This document shows positions 1 through 9,800 of a DNA stretch of 64,000 nucleotides, one piece after another. The stretch spans positions 55,277-119,276 of the forward strand of contig JAFRUO010000009.1 in assembly GCA_017438845.1 (NCBI GenBank), given 5' to 3'. This DNA comes from Clostridia bacterium (lineage in GTDB: Bacteria > Bacillota > Clostridia > Oscillospirales > Acutalibacteraceae). A model generated the notes under the pieces. The model was not told the origin of the DNA. It ran no database searches and saw only the letters and a list, made by a program, of their open reading frames with translations. Both the position numbers and the translations under genes were made by a program. How positions within the stretch are numbered: position 1 is the stretch's first letter; each line of letters begins with the position of its first letter.

Positions 1-876
1 ATGCCTTTGTCGGAGGCTTTTGCTCAATACCCGAAAATTTTTAACGATTTGTTCGTAGCCATGATTGCAACCGGTGAGGTCGGCGGTATTCTTGAACAGT
101 CGCTTTCCAGCCTTGCAACTCAGCTTCAGAAACAGAAGGCGTTGAACGACAACATCAAGTCGGCGGTTTCGTACCCGAAAAACATCGGTACGTTTGCTAT
201 CATTCTTTTGTTTGCAATGCTTGCATTCATGGTACCCGTTTTCAAAAACATGATACCGGCGACCACAGAGCTTAACGGACTGACACAGTTTATCTTTAAC
301 GCTTCGGACAGCTTGAGAACACGCTGGTATTTGTGGATACTTGTTATTGCGGCAGCGGTAACGGCAATCTACTTTATAGTTAAGAGTAAGCCCGTTCATG
401 TGTTCTGGGAAAGGCATAAGCTTCATTTCCCGATGATCGGCGAGCTCGTATTAAAGCAGGTTATTGCGCGTTTTTGCCGTACGCTTGCAACACTTCTTGC
501 CGGCGGTGTTACTGCAGTTGAAGCGCTTCAGAGCGCAGGCCCGACTTCGGGCAGTGACCTGATAGCAAAAGCGGTTGAAGACGCTATACAGGACATTGAG
601 GAAGGTAAATCAATTTCCGATTCGCTTGACAAAAGCGGATTGTTTCCGCCCATGGTTACCGGTATGATAGCCATCGGTGAGGAGGCAGGTACGTTACCGG
701 AGCTTCTCGACAAGGTCGCAGAGTTCTACGAAGAGGACGTTGAAACACTTTCAAGAAACCTTAAAGCTATGATTGAGCCTATTGCACTTATCGTTATCGG
801 CGGTATCGTCGGTGCGATGATTATAGCTCTTTACTTACCGATATTCACGGCATCTACATCTGTTGAAGGTTATTAA
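1..876 (+). CDS. pilC: Type IV pilus inner-membrane platform protein PilC (GspF family), 5'-truncated by window edge
   Basis: This is the polytopic platform protein that anchors the pilus machine and couples the PilB ATPase to pilin assembly. The visible 291 residues contain the end of a first T2SSF domain, a membrane segment near residues 60-85, another near 110-130, a complete second T2SSF domain (about 145-265) and a C-terminal membrane segment ending at about residue 285. Family members are about 400 residues with two such domains, so roughly 100 N-terminal residues lie upstream of the window and the ATG at base 1 is probably internal. It is followed after 15 bases by pilM, consistent with one pilus operon. 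Identification is strong from domain architecture and context. Confidence 0.9.
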   Translation: MPLSEAFAQYPKIFNDLFVAMIATGEVGGILEQSLSSLATQLQKQKALNDNIKSAVSYPKNIGTFAIILLFAMLAFMVPVFKNMIPATTELNGLTQFIFNASDSLRTRWYLWILVIAAAVTAIYFIVKSKPVHVFWERHKLHFPMIGELVLKQVIARFCRTLATLLAGGVTAVEALQSAGPTSGSDLIAKAVEDAIQDIEEGKSISDSLDKSGLFPPMVTGMIAIGEEAGTLPELLDKVAEFYEEDVETLSRNLKAMIEPIALIVIGGIVGAMIIALYLPIFTASTSVEGY

Positions 877-891
877 TGGGAGAAATGAATT

Positions 892-1878
892 ATGGCAAAA
901 ATTAAAAGCGTAATCGGCTTAGAGGCTGATTCCAATGAAATCAGAGCAGTCGAAATAAGCCGTTCAAGCGGTGTGTACTCAGTTCTCGCTTGCGGGAAAA
1001 TACCGCTTTCGGAGGGCGTAATTGAGGAAGGCTTTATCAGAGATGCCGACAGATTCAGCATTGCTCTGTCGGAGCTTATGCGAAACGGCGGTTTTAAGTC
1101 CACCGATATTGTAGTAGGCGTTAATAACGAAAACGTTATCATGAGATATGCCTCCTTCCCGCAGGTTTCCCCCGACAAGCTCCGCAATATGGTTCTGCTT
1201 CAGGCGCAGGAGTTTATTCCGATTCCGGTTCAGGAAATGGAGATAGACTACGTCGTTGCCGGTCAGGACACCAATGACGACGACCAGCCGGTTACCAACG
1301 TAATGCTTATTGCCGCAAGAAGGAATATGATCGAGCAGTACATCAATTTACTGTCGGCTTCCAGGCTTCAGGTAATCGACGTTGATTCAACCACGCTTTC
1401 ACTTTGCAGAGGACTCAGGCATGATGTAGTGACCGACGAAAAATACCTTGTAATCAACCTTACCGAGGACCTTCTTAACTTCGTTGTTATTGAGAAGGAC
1501 GAGATTTCTATGGTACGTTCAATCAACATTCCCGAATTTGCAGCGGAAAGCGTTGAAAGGCTGTTTAAATACCAGTCGGGTTATGAGCAGGCTGAAGATG
1601 ATATTGAAAACCTCGGCACCGTGCTCGGACAGGAAACCTCTTCATCGGTCAGCTACTATTCTATGCAGAATTCAGGTAAGCCGATTGAAAAAATCTTCCT
1701 GCTTGCCAACCTCGCCGCGGGCGACCGCATAGCGGCAAGGATTTCGGATTTAATTGCAACAATTCCGGTTATCGTTCCGGATTTCTATAGGACAAACAAT
1801 TTCGGACTCGATCAGAAGGTTCTCAATGAGTTCGCCGGATGCATAGGTCTTGGAATTCAAGCATTGGAGGTAAAATAA
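892..1878 (+). CDS. pilM: Type IV pilus assembly protein PilM (actin-like ATPase fold)
   Basis: PilM is a cytoplasmic FtsA/actin-like protein that binds the N-terminal tail of PilN and links the inner-membrane alignment complex to the PilB motor. The 328-residue protein begins with the typical strand-loop start (VIGLEADSNEIRAVEI), followed by the segment ending in FIPIPVQEMEIDYVV, which corresponds to the conserved PilM FIPF-type region. Length matches the family. A GGGAGA ribosome-binding site precedes the ATG. It sits directly between pilC and the PilN-like gene, the usual order being pilM-pilN-pilO. Domain assignment is by pattern recognition from the translated sequence. Confidence 0.88.
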   Translation: MAKIKSVIGLEADSNEIRAVEISRSSGVYSVLACGKIPLSEGVIEEGFIRDADRFSIALSELMRNGGFKSTDIVVGVNNENVIMRYASFPQVSPDKLRNMVLLQAQEFIPIPVQEMEIDYVVAGQDTNDDDQPVTNVMLIAARRNMIEQYINLLSASRLQVIDVDSTTLSLCRGLRHDVVTDEKYLVINLTEDLLNFVVIEKDEISMVRSINIPEFAAESVERLFKYQSGYEQAEDDIENLGTVLGQETSSSVSYYSMQNSGKPIEKIFLLANLAAGDRIAARISDLIATIPVIVPDFYRTNNFGLDQKVLNEFAGCIGLGIQALEVK

Positions 1879-2616
1879 GTGTTTAAAGTAAGTTTGTTGC
1901 CTGACAGTTACAGGCGTCGTTTGCAAAGCAGACAAAAAATAGAAATTATCTCGGAAATTGCGCTTGTTATTCTCGTATGCTTATTCATTGTTTATGCGGG
2001 CGTTTCTATCAAGAACCAGGTGCTTCAGTCAAAGCTTTCCAAGCTCAGAGCCAAGAACGCGGAGCTTGAGGCAAAGTTCCCGGAGCTTCAGGAGTATCAG
2101 AACATCTACAACGACCTTCAGGCGGCAAGGAACATCGTTACAAGCATCACCCCCAAGGATATGGATGCGGTTGAGTTCTTTACCAAGGTTTCCGAAATAA
2201 CGAACAAAACGCCTTTCGTCCAGATGAAAGAGGTTGACATCGAAAACTGGTTTACCGACGGTGTCTGCAACCTTACCTGCGTTTGTCAGGATTACAGTGA
2301 TATGAAGGACTACAAGGCACTCTTCGAGACTGAAGAGATGAAGGAAGTCGTTAAGCTTGTAGAGGTTACGAGCATTGAAAGAAAGCTTATGGAGGACGGC
2401 AGCAGATCCGTTCAGTTCGTACTTACACTGAGCATTAATTCCGGCGCTAATGTTGAGGTTCAGGATCCTGTTTACGTTCAGGTTACCGACGAAAACGGCG
2501 AAACCGTTACCAATTCGGACGGCGAGGCTCAGACCACCGATATCGCAAACACAACTCAGGCAGCGGAAGCTCAGTCAGGCGCTGCAGAGACCACAACAGC
2601 TGCAGAGGAGGGATAA
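1879..2616 (+). CDS. pilN: PilN-like type IV pilus alignment protein with Thr/Ala-rich tail
   Basis: PilN and PilO form a membrane-anchored heterodimer that connects cytoplasmic PilM to the rest of the pilus machine. This 245-residue protein has a short cytoplasmic N-terminus (FKVSLLPDSYRRR, matching the PilM-binding NLLP-type motif of PilN), one membrane helix near residues 25-45, a coiled coil (about 48-85) and a small alpha/beta domain. It starts with GTG immediately after the pilM stop codon, with GGAGG seven bases upstream. The last 55 residues are unusually rich in Thr, Ala, Gln and Glu, a low-complexity tail that PilN normally lacks and that would face the outside. Function is inferred from position and topology. 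Confidence 0.8.
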   Translation: MFKVSLLPDSYRRRLQSRQKIEIISEIALVILVCLFIVYAGVSIKNQVLQSKLSKLRAKNAELEAKFPELQEYQNIYNDLQAARNIVTSITPKDMDAVEFFTKVSEITNKTPFVQMKEVDIENWFTDGVCNLTCVCQDYSDMKDYKALFETEEMKEVVKLVEVTSIERKLMEDGSRSVQFVLTLSINSGANVEVQDPVYVQVTDENGETVTNSDGEAQTTDIANTTQAAEAQSGAAETTTAAEEG

Positions 2617-2619
2617 GCT

Positions 2620-3222
2620 ATGGCATTAAGTGACGTATTGAAAAAGAAGCAGGCTACAGGCGAAGCCGAGCAGAAGGTTGAAAAGGAAAAGAAAAATCCT
2701 TTTGACGACGTCAGAGTGGTTATTGCTATCATCCTTGTTGCAAGTATTGCTCTTATTGCATTGATTGTTTACACATCAGGTCTGATTAAACAGAAGAATG
2801 AAGAAATCAATAAGGTAAAGGCGACCTATGAACAGAATCAGCAGTCAATCGCCAACCTTATGGCGTTGCAGGCGCAGAGCGGCGTGTTCAGACAGCAAAA
2901 GGCTGAATATGACAAAATGATTTCCTCTGAGCCGATAGACAAAATGCAGGTGTTTATGGACCTTGAGGACGAGGTTGACGCACATAACTGCGTTATCACC
3001 GGAGATGTTGAAATTGAGGACCCGACAAACACAGGTCTTGTCAATCAGGCTTCGGTTTCAATGACAATTGTCGGCAGCTTTACCGACATCACAAGATATT
3101 GTCAGTATGTTGCCTACGGCGATCCTATCAGGAGAATTGATTCTATCAAAATTACTCCCAAAGATGACACAACCGACGACAAGCAGGCAGAAATAGTAAT
3201 GGTAGTATTTTCAAAGGGATAA
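2620..3222 (+). CDS. pilO: PilO-like type IV pilus alignment protein
   Basis: This 200-residue protein has the PilO plan: a charged cytoplasmic N-terminus, a single membrane helix at about residues 33-52, a coiled-coil stretch (about 55-85) and a compact extracytoplasmic alpha/beta domain. It follows the PilN-like gene by three bases and precedes pilB, exactly where PilO is expected. Sequence conservation of PilO is low, so the call rests on topology, length and operon order rather than motifs. It would pair with the preceding PilN-like protein in the extracytoplasmic space. Confidence 0.75.
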   Translation: MALSDVLKKKQATGEAEQKVEKEKKNPFDDVRVVIAIILVASIALIALIVYTSGLIKQKNEEINKVKATYEQNQQSIANLMALQAQSGVFRQQKAEYDKMISSEPIDKMQVFMDLEDEVDAHNCVITGDVEIEDPTNTGLVNQASVSMTIVGSFTDITRYCQYVAYGDPIRRIDSIKITPKDDTTDDKQAEIVMVVFSKG

Positions 3223-3269
3223 TTAAGACCACACTTTTAGTATTAGATATATAGGGAGACACGATTTAA

Positions 3270-4955
3270 ATGGCAAACGTTATTATACCGGGAAGCATCG
3301 GCGCCAAATTAGTGGAAATGGGCGTTATTAATGAGGAACAGCTCAGCGAAGCGCTCGAAGTCCAGAAAACGAGTAAAAACCTCATAGGCACAATTCTTAC
3401 ACAGTTAGGCTACTGCACGGAGGATGACATTGCAAAAGCGCTTGCAAAGAAGACCGGCTACAAATATGTTTCTATCAACGAAATCGGCGTTAACATGGCG
3501 GTTGCCAACCTCATTTCTCCCGAAGTTGCGTTAAGAAATAATATACTTCCTCTTTATCAGGACGAAAAGACCGTCTATGTGGCGATGAAGAACCCCAATG
3601 ACATCATCACCATAGACAACCTTCGTCTTATGACCGGCAGTGACATCCGCCCGGTTATCGTTCCCGATATGGAGCTTGACGCTGCTATTGAGAACTTTGC
3701 AAATATGAACTCAACCCTCGACAGCTATGACGAGGATGAGGATACGGTACAGGATCAGGACGTTTCAGAGGAGCTTTCAATTGATGACAAGCCCGCCGTT
3801 CAGCTTGTTAACCAGGTTATCAACAACGCTATCAAGGCAGGCGCATCCGACGTACATATTGAAGCGCTCGAAAAATATATGAGAGTCCGTTTCAGAATCG
3901 ACGGCGTTTTAAGCGAGGTATTAACCAACAACATCAAGCTTTTCCCGTCGGTAGTATCACGTGTTAAGGTTCTCGGCGGAATGGACATCGCCGAAAAGCG
4001 TATACCTCAGGACGGTCGTGCTACGGTCAGATTTGAGGACAGAACCCTTGACCTTCGTATTGCTACAATGCCCACCGTTTTCGGTGAAAAAATAGTTCTC
4101 AGACTTCTTGAAAGAAGCCAGGGCGTTGTTAAGCTCAAGGATTTGCGCTTCTCGGAAAGACAGTTTGACAGATTCAACAAGGCAATACATATGCCTTACG
4201 GTTTCGTCCTTGTTACAGGACCTACAGGTAGCGGTAAGTCAACGACGCTTTACGCAGTTCTTGACGAAATAAGCCAGCTTGAGAAAAACACAATCACGCT
4301 TGAGGACCCTGTAGAAAGAAGAATGGCAGGTATTAACCAGGTACAGATGAACAACCGTGCAGGTATGACCTTTGCGGCGGCTCTTCGTTCTGTATTGCGT
4401 TCCGACCCGGACATCGTCATGGTCGGTGAAATCCGTGACAGCGAGACAGCAAAAATCGCTATTGAAGCGGCTCTTACCGGACATATGGTTCTTTCAACCC
4501 TGCATACAAACGACGCATCCGGCGCAGTTACGCGACTTGACGAAATGGGTGTTGAGCCTTTCCTTACGGCTTCCTCACTGGTCGGCGTTCTGGCACAGAG
4601 ACTTGTCAGAAAGCTTTGCCCGAAGTGTAAGGAGGAGTATAAAATTTCAAGGGAGGAGCTGCTTAAAATTCTTCCCGACCTTTCTCCGGAGGAATACCCC
4701 GGAGAGGAGTTTACGCTTTACAGGCCCAAGGGCTGCATAACCTGCAACAATACCGGATATAAAGGAAGAGAAGCAGTATTTGAATTCCTTACCGTTACCG
4801 AAGAAATGAAAAGGCTTATTCTTGACCGCGCAACGGTTGCAGAGGTTAAGGAGCTTGCCGTTTCACAGGGTATGCACACACTGAGAGATGAAGGCATATA
4901 TAAGGTAATGCACGGCAGGACTTCACTTGAAGAATTACTCAGAGTTATTGTTTAA
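3270..4955 (+). CDS. pilB: Type IV pilus extension ATPase PilB (GspE family)
   Basis: This hexameric cytoplasmic ATPase powers pilin extraction and assembly. The 561-residue protein carries an N-terminal GspE_N domain (about 5-150), Walker A GPTGSGKST at residues 317-325, the Asp box TLEDPVE, Walker B DIVMVGEIRD, the His box LSTLHTNDA, and a C-terminal tetracysteine zinc site (CPKC and CITC), which distinguishes PilB/GspE-type assembly ATPases from the PilT retraction ATPase. The length is normal. It lies 47 bases after the PilO-like gene. No PilT homologue is present in the window, so retraction, if it occurs, would need a gene elsewhere. Confidence 0.95.
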   Translation: MANVIIPGSIGAKLVEMGVINEEQLSEALEVQKTSKNLIGTILTQLGYCTEDDIAKALAKKTGYKYVSINEIGVNMAVANLISPEVALRNNILPLYQDEKTVYVAMKNPNDIITIDNLRLMTGSDIRPVIVPDMELDAAIENFANMNSTLDSYDEDEDTVQDQDVSEELSIDDKPAVQLVNQVINNAIKAGASDVHIEALEKYMRVRFRIDGVLSEVLTNNIKLFPSVVSRVKVLGGMDIAEKRIPQDGRATVRFEDRTLDLRIATMPTVFGEKIVLRLLERSQGVVKLKDLRFSERQFDRFNKAIHMPYGFVLVTGPTGSGKSTTLYAVLDEISQLEKNTITLEDPVERRMAGINQVQMNNRAGMTFAAALRSVLRSDPDIVMVGEIRDSETAKIAIEAALTGHMVLSTLHTNDASGAVTRLDEMGVEPFLTASSLVGVLAQRLVRKLCPKCKEEYKISREELLKILPDLSPEEYPGEEFTLYRPKGCITCNNTGYKGREAVFEFLTVTEEMKRLILDRATVAEVKELAVSQGMHTLRDEGIYKVMHGRTSLEELLRVIV

Positions 4956-4989
4956 CGAACCCTTCTTATTAAAGAAAAAGGTGATTAGT

Positions 4990-6756
4990 ATGAAATCCAA
5001 AATTAAACAGGAAAGCGGTTTTGCAATCATATACGTCATGTTTTTCCTGCTTGTACTTTCGCTTATGGGTACGGCAATGTATATGTACAGCATCAGCAGT
5101 CTGCGTTCGGTTAAATATCTCTCCAACCGTAAAAAGGCTGAGTATTTAGCGCAGGCAGGTGTTGAAGCAAGCGCTTACGCGTATCAGATCGCTATTAACA
5201 GCTCGGACTCCAATGCGGTAAGCCTTGTAAGCTCGACCGGCTATGAGGGCGCGGAAATCAGCTCAAACAATGTTTACCTTGTATATGATAACGGAAGCTA
5301 TAAATATGTTGATTTTGCAGGGCTCGGAAGCTATAACGATAACCAGGTTATCGGCTTCTATAAGGTTAAGGTAACAACCTCTGCTGAGAAAACGCCTACA
5401 AAGCTTCTTAAAGAAACAGAGAGCAATATGACCGGCTTTACCTCGTACTGGACTGAAATCAGCGAATCTCAGAGGCAGTTTGAGGCAACGGGCTACGCAC
5501 TCAGCGGAAAGCCCTCAAGCGATACCGATAAGAGCAAAATACTTGCATCCGCCAGAAAAAAAGCATATATGGCGGAGCCTGTTCAGGCTCTCGGAAGGTA
5601 TTATTCAAACAACGATAATGAATTGCTTTCCGGACTTAAAGCAGGCGTTATTGACGGCAGCGTCAGCGGCACGACCACAATAAAGGATGAGGACGGCAAC
5701 AATGTTACCGTTGACAAGGCAAAGGTTGAGGCGTTCAATGTTCTCGGTAAATACCAGACCGGTTCAACGCTTACATTGAGGGTTGACCTGTTCAAGAACA
5801 TTCCGCTGATAGGAAGATACATTGGTGTTTCATACGAAAACACACTTACAATTGCTTCACAGACTATACCGATTCTTATGGCTTATACTACGGGTAATAT
5901 GATTATGAACCCGCCTTCAACGGGTCTGATTACCTTTAAGCCTAATCAGAGTAATATGGTTTCTTTTGTCGGTAAGAGCAACCTTTTCTTAAATTCCGAC
6001 CTTGACGTTACGCCCAGCAGAGGATACTTTAACGTCATGTTCCTCAGAGGAAACAATATCGTTATCAACGGCGATATTGACATTTACGTTTACGGTTATA
6101 CCAGAAGCACGTTCAGACTTTTCCAGAATCTTACAAACATTGCTTCAGCTCTCGGCGGAAACTATGCATGGAGTACGGTCGTACTCGGTACTGCCGAGCA
6201 GGAAAGCGCGGATGCAAACGACCCCGGAAAGGTAGAGGCGAACATCTACCGCAGAAGGGTAACAGATAAAAACGGCGCCGAAATCACCACAGGCTCAAAC
6301 GCTTCAAGAGAAGGCTACGGCACCTGCGGAAGAGTTTTCTTCGGCGGAAACGTATTTATTAACCTTCAGGTTCCCAACATCGGTACCTACCGTTATAAGG
6401 CGTTCTCTGCAGGCGATACATACTTCTATGATGACAACCTGCCTCAGCAGTGCGGCGGCAGAAGCGGTTACGGAATCGACCTGTTCAAGTATTTCATTGA
6501 CTATTCAATCGCTACAAAGAAATACTCCGACAACGTGCTTGAAAGATTTGCAGAGGTTATGGGTCTTTACTACTCCTCATCGGGGTCAAAGAGTACACCC
6601 ACAACGTATGTTCTCGGAAACGGCACGGGCAACGGAGAGGAGGATCTCACCTACTGTGCAATGAGAAAAATCTCAATTGAAAAGGGCGACAAGTATCTTG
6701 ATTTGATTCCGCCCTCACAGGCAGACGATACCAACCTTATCTGGATCGACGGTTAA
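4990..6756 (+). CDS. PilX-like pilus assembly protein (588 aa)
   Basis: The start is set at the ATG at 4990, preceded by AAAGGTGATT; an upstream in-frame ATG overlaps pilB and lacks a site. The N-terminus (QESGFAIIYVMFFLLVLSL) is a short basic leader, a Gly-Phe junction and a hydrophobic helix, followed by SLRSVKYLSNRKKAEYLAQAG, typical of the PilX N-terminal domain. It lacks the Glu at mature position 5 found in major pilins. The remaining ~500 residues are Ser/Asn/Gly-rich and unlike anything I can name. PilX-type proteins are minor pilins that prime or decorate the fibre. Location between pilB and further prepilins supports a surface or priming role; specific function is unknown. Confidence 0.75.
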   Translation: MKSKIKQESGFAIIYVMFFLLVLSLMGTAMYMYSISSLRSVKYLSNRKKAEYLAQAGVEASAYAYQIAINSSDSNAVSLVSSTGYEGAEISSNNVYLVYDNGSYKYVDFAGLGSYNDNQVIGFYKVKVTTSAEKTPTKLLKETESNMTGFTSYWTEISESQRQFEATGYALSGKPSSDTDKSKILASARKKAYMAEPVQALGRYYSNNDNELLSGLKAGVIDGSVSGTTTIKDEDGNNVTVDKAKVEAFNVLGKYQTGSTLTLRVDLFKNIPLIGRYIGVSYENTLTIASQTIPILMAYTTGNMIMNPPSTGLITFKPNQSNMVSFVGKSNLFLNSDLDVTPSRGYFNVMFLRGNNIVINGDIDIYVYGYTRSTFRLFQNLTNIASALGGNYAWSTVVLGTAEQESADANDPGKVEANIYRRRVTDKNGAEITTGSNASREGYGTCGRVFFGGNVFINLQVPNIGTYRYKAFSAGDTYFYDDNLPQQCGGRSGYGIDLFKYFIDYSIATKKYSDNVLERFAEVMGLYYSSSGSKSTPTTYVLGNGTGNGEEDLTYCAMRKISIEKGDKYLDLIPPSQADDTNLIWIDG

Positions 6757-6811
6757 AAAAGATGTTTACTTATAGGACAGCAGTATCACTATTAAAAAAG
6801 GAGGTAATTGA

Positions 6812-9800
6812 ATGAGTGACAGAAGAAACGGCTTGTTCCAAAAGGTTAAGGCCCGAAAAGGTATGACTTTGGTTGAAGTGCTTGTTGCTTTGACGCTTCT
6901 TTCGTTGATTATTTTAGTGTTCACACCTCTGTTCATGAATTATTACCGCAATATCCATACTGCCGGTGACATTACAAGAACTACTTACAAGCGTACGAGC
7001 TTGATGGAGCGACTTGTTGCGAACGCAGGTAACGCTAACGATACGGGATATGAAACTCACGTTTCGAACGTTCCGATTATTCTTAAAAACGCAAACAATC
7101 AGTCAATTTCGGTAAGCTTTCCGCTTTCCGACCGTGACAATGTTGTTGAAGGTAATATTATTTCGGAGAATAACAACACTCCGAATTCATATGCAACCTT
7201 CTATACAAGACCCTTGTCCAACGGAATGGTTTGCTTCCCCGCACAGCTGACAGACGACTTTATTAAAAAGGATATCGTTGTTGTGCCGAAGGGCTTTAAC
7301 TTTAACTCAAAGGCATACAACAAGGCGGAAACCGGCGCGTATAACTTTAAGGTTTACAACACCGACTCCTCCGGAGTCCTGCAGCTTGTTCCGACAAGCT
7401 ATTATGACATCAGGTCAACCGATCAGGGCACTGCTACCTTTACCTTCTACGGCGGCAACGACGTAATCAGCTTTGAGCACTCACCGCTTTGGATTGCGTA
7501 CTGCGACGGCGAGAATGCCGAATACCGCGTAAAGGTTGAAATCAGCGCGCCTGAAATTATCCTTGTCGGCGAAAAGCCTGTAGGAAAGAACGACTATTAT
7601 TACTATGCAACCGCAGGCGTTGACCTTACAACGGCTCACTACGGCGAAATGGACATCGTTGCAAAGAAGATGTCGGGCGCTCCGCTTACATCGGCAATGA
7701 ATGACGTTGAGTGGGTTGAAAAAGGCAAGGGCGACAACGGCTCGGGCGGCGTTAACCAGTACGGTTATTACGTTATGGGCGGCGACGCAGGTCAGGTAAG
7801 ACGTTTCTGGAGAAACGAAACCACCGGTAACTACTACTGGGGCGGCGACAACCTTAACAACTACAACCGTTATGTATACCTCAGTGACTCGGGCGGACTT
7901 AAAGAGGGCTTTGAAAACTTTAACCGCCAGCTTACTACTCAGGCAAACTTCAAGTCGGTTTTCCGTTCTGACGCAAACCTTGTTTCGTCAAGCAAAACCG
8001 GCGGAAATGTTAACGCAATCATGACCTCAAGTAAGATTTCACTCTTTAAGTATGAGGCAATTACTACTAACTATTTCACTGCAAACGTTACCAACGACGA
8101 TACCTACTATATGACAATAGGTAACGTCGTAAACGCAAAGTGGAAAAACAACATCTTCAGTAGTGTTACAAACAGAAAAGCCAACGGCGCTAACTCCGAT
8201 TTCGACTTCGACGGCGCAGCACAGACACAGTGGACTTGGTTTACCGGCGATAATACACAGAACACAAAGCTTAATGTTGCCGGCTATAAAGAGGCTACGG
8301 GCTACGAATATCCGTCGGACAATTCGCTTATAACCATTACCTCTGTCGGCGCGATTCAAATTGACAAGAACAATACCAACTACTATCAGACTCAAGGCAA
8401 TTCAACCGTTAACAACAATGTTTATCCGACTCAGTCCTACACTCTCTACTGCGGATATATCCCGGCAGTAACCGACATTTACGGTTGGAAAACGTCAACT
8501 CTTTATTGGAAGGGCTATATTCCGGTTGCGACGCTTGGCGCAGCCTATAGCTCAGTCACCGGCAAGTTCTACCCAACGGGTAAATACGGCGATATTTTTA
8601 CAACCTCCTCGGCACTTCAGAGCAGTGTTATGGGCAATCTTGCCTATACCTCGCTGCTTCGCTGGAAGAATGATGATAATTATCCGTCGGCACCGAGCAA
8701 CCCGGGCGCAGGTAAATGGAACGCTAATGTATGGGCGGCAGGCTCTAACGAAAATCCCGGCTTGTTGCTTCCGGCACAGGGTAACGACTACTACACCTCC
8801 GGAGGCCATGAGGTCGACATTTCAATGGGTTACCTTTCGGAGCCGTTTGCGATCAGTATAAGAGACCCCGAGGTACCTTCAATTTCCGGTATTTCAGGTT
8901 CTGACTACTACTTCGAGAAGTTCAACAGCGCAAGCGGAAAGTTTGACCACAGCTTCTTCAGCGGCGGACTTCGTGATAACGTAACCCTGCTTGACATCAA
9001 GAGCTTCCACGATGATATTACCGGCAACAACATCTCGATGGGCGTCGGATATACCCTAAGTTATATGATTGCCGACTATTCATACGCTACAAGAATGCAG
9101 CAGGCATATAACACCGGTATTGTATATATCAGAGCGACCGGTGACGGAAACGACAACGACACCACGGGCTCGCTTGATTCCGGTAAGGGTTGGTCGCTCG
9201 GCAAGGAAACCAACGTGTTCCACCAGTTCTTCGGAACAGACCAGTATCAGGGTAACAACGGCGGTATCTTCTCTAAGGACGGTACCAATGCGATGTACGG
9301 TTGGGATACAACCTATCACAGAACTTATCTTAACATTTCGTCCAGTGACTCTAAAGCACCTCAATCGGGTTACTCGCCCAATTTTAATTCCGGCAACTCA
9401 AACTACGGTGTAAACTGTCATCCGCTTATGGACACTCAGTGTACCACCGTAAACTGGGGCAGCACCTGGGACGAAAAGCCGCAGGCAATGTGGGGAACCG
9501 CAAACGGAACTCTTATCAGCTGGTTCTATGATTATGAAAGCAGAGATAATTCCAAAATCACTTCGGTTCTCAAGGAGTTTGAAAACTTCAGATGGGCTGA
9601 CAGAATCGGCTCTAACGCAAGACAGAATCAGTTCTATGATTATAATTCCGTAAAGGCAGGTAATCAGAGCACATACGGCTTTGTTTCGGTACTTTCAAGC
9701 ATCAATGACGTTGCCTTCAGCGACGGTATCTGGGTAGCGGTCGGAAATCAGGCTACTACCAGTGAGTACGGCAAGGAAAACGAAACACTCAACGAAAAGA

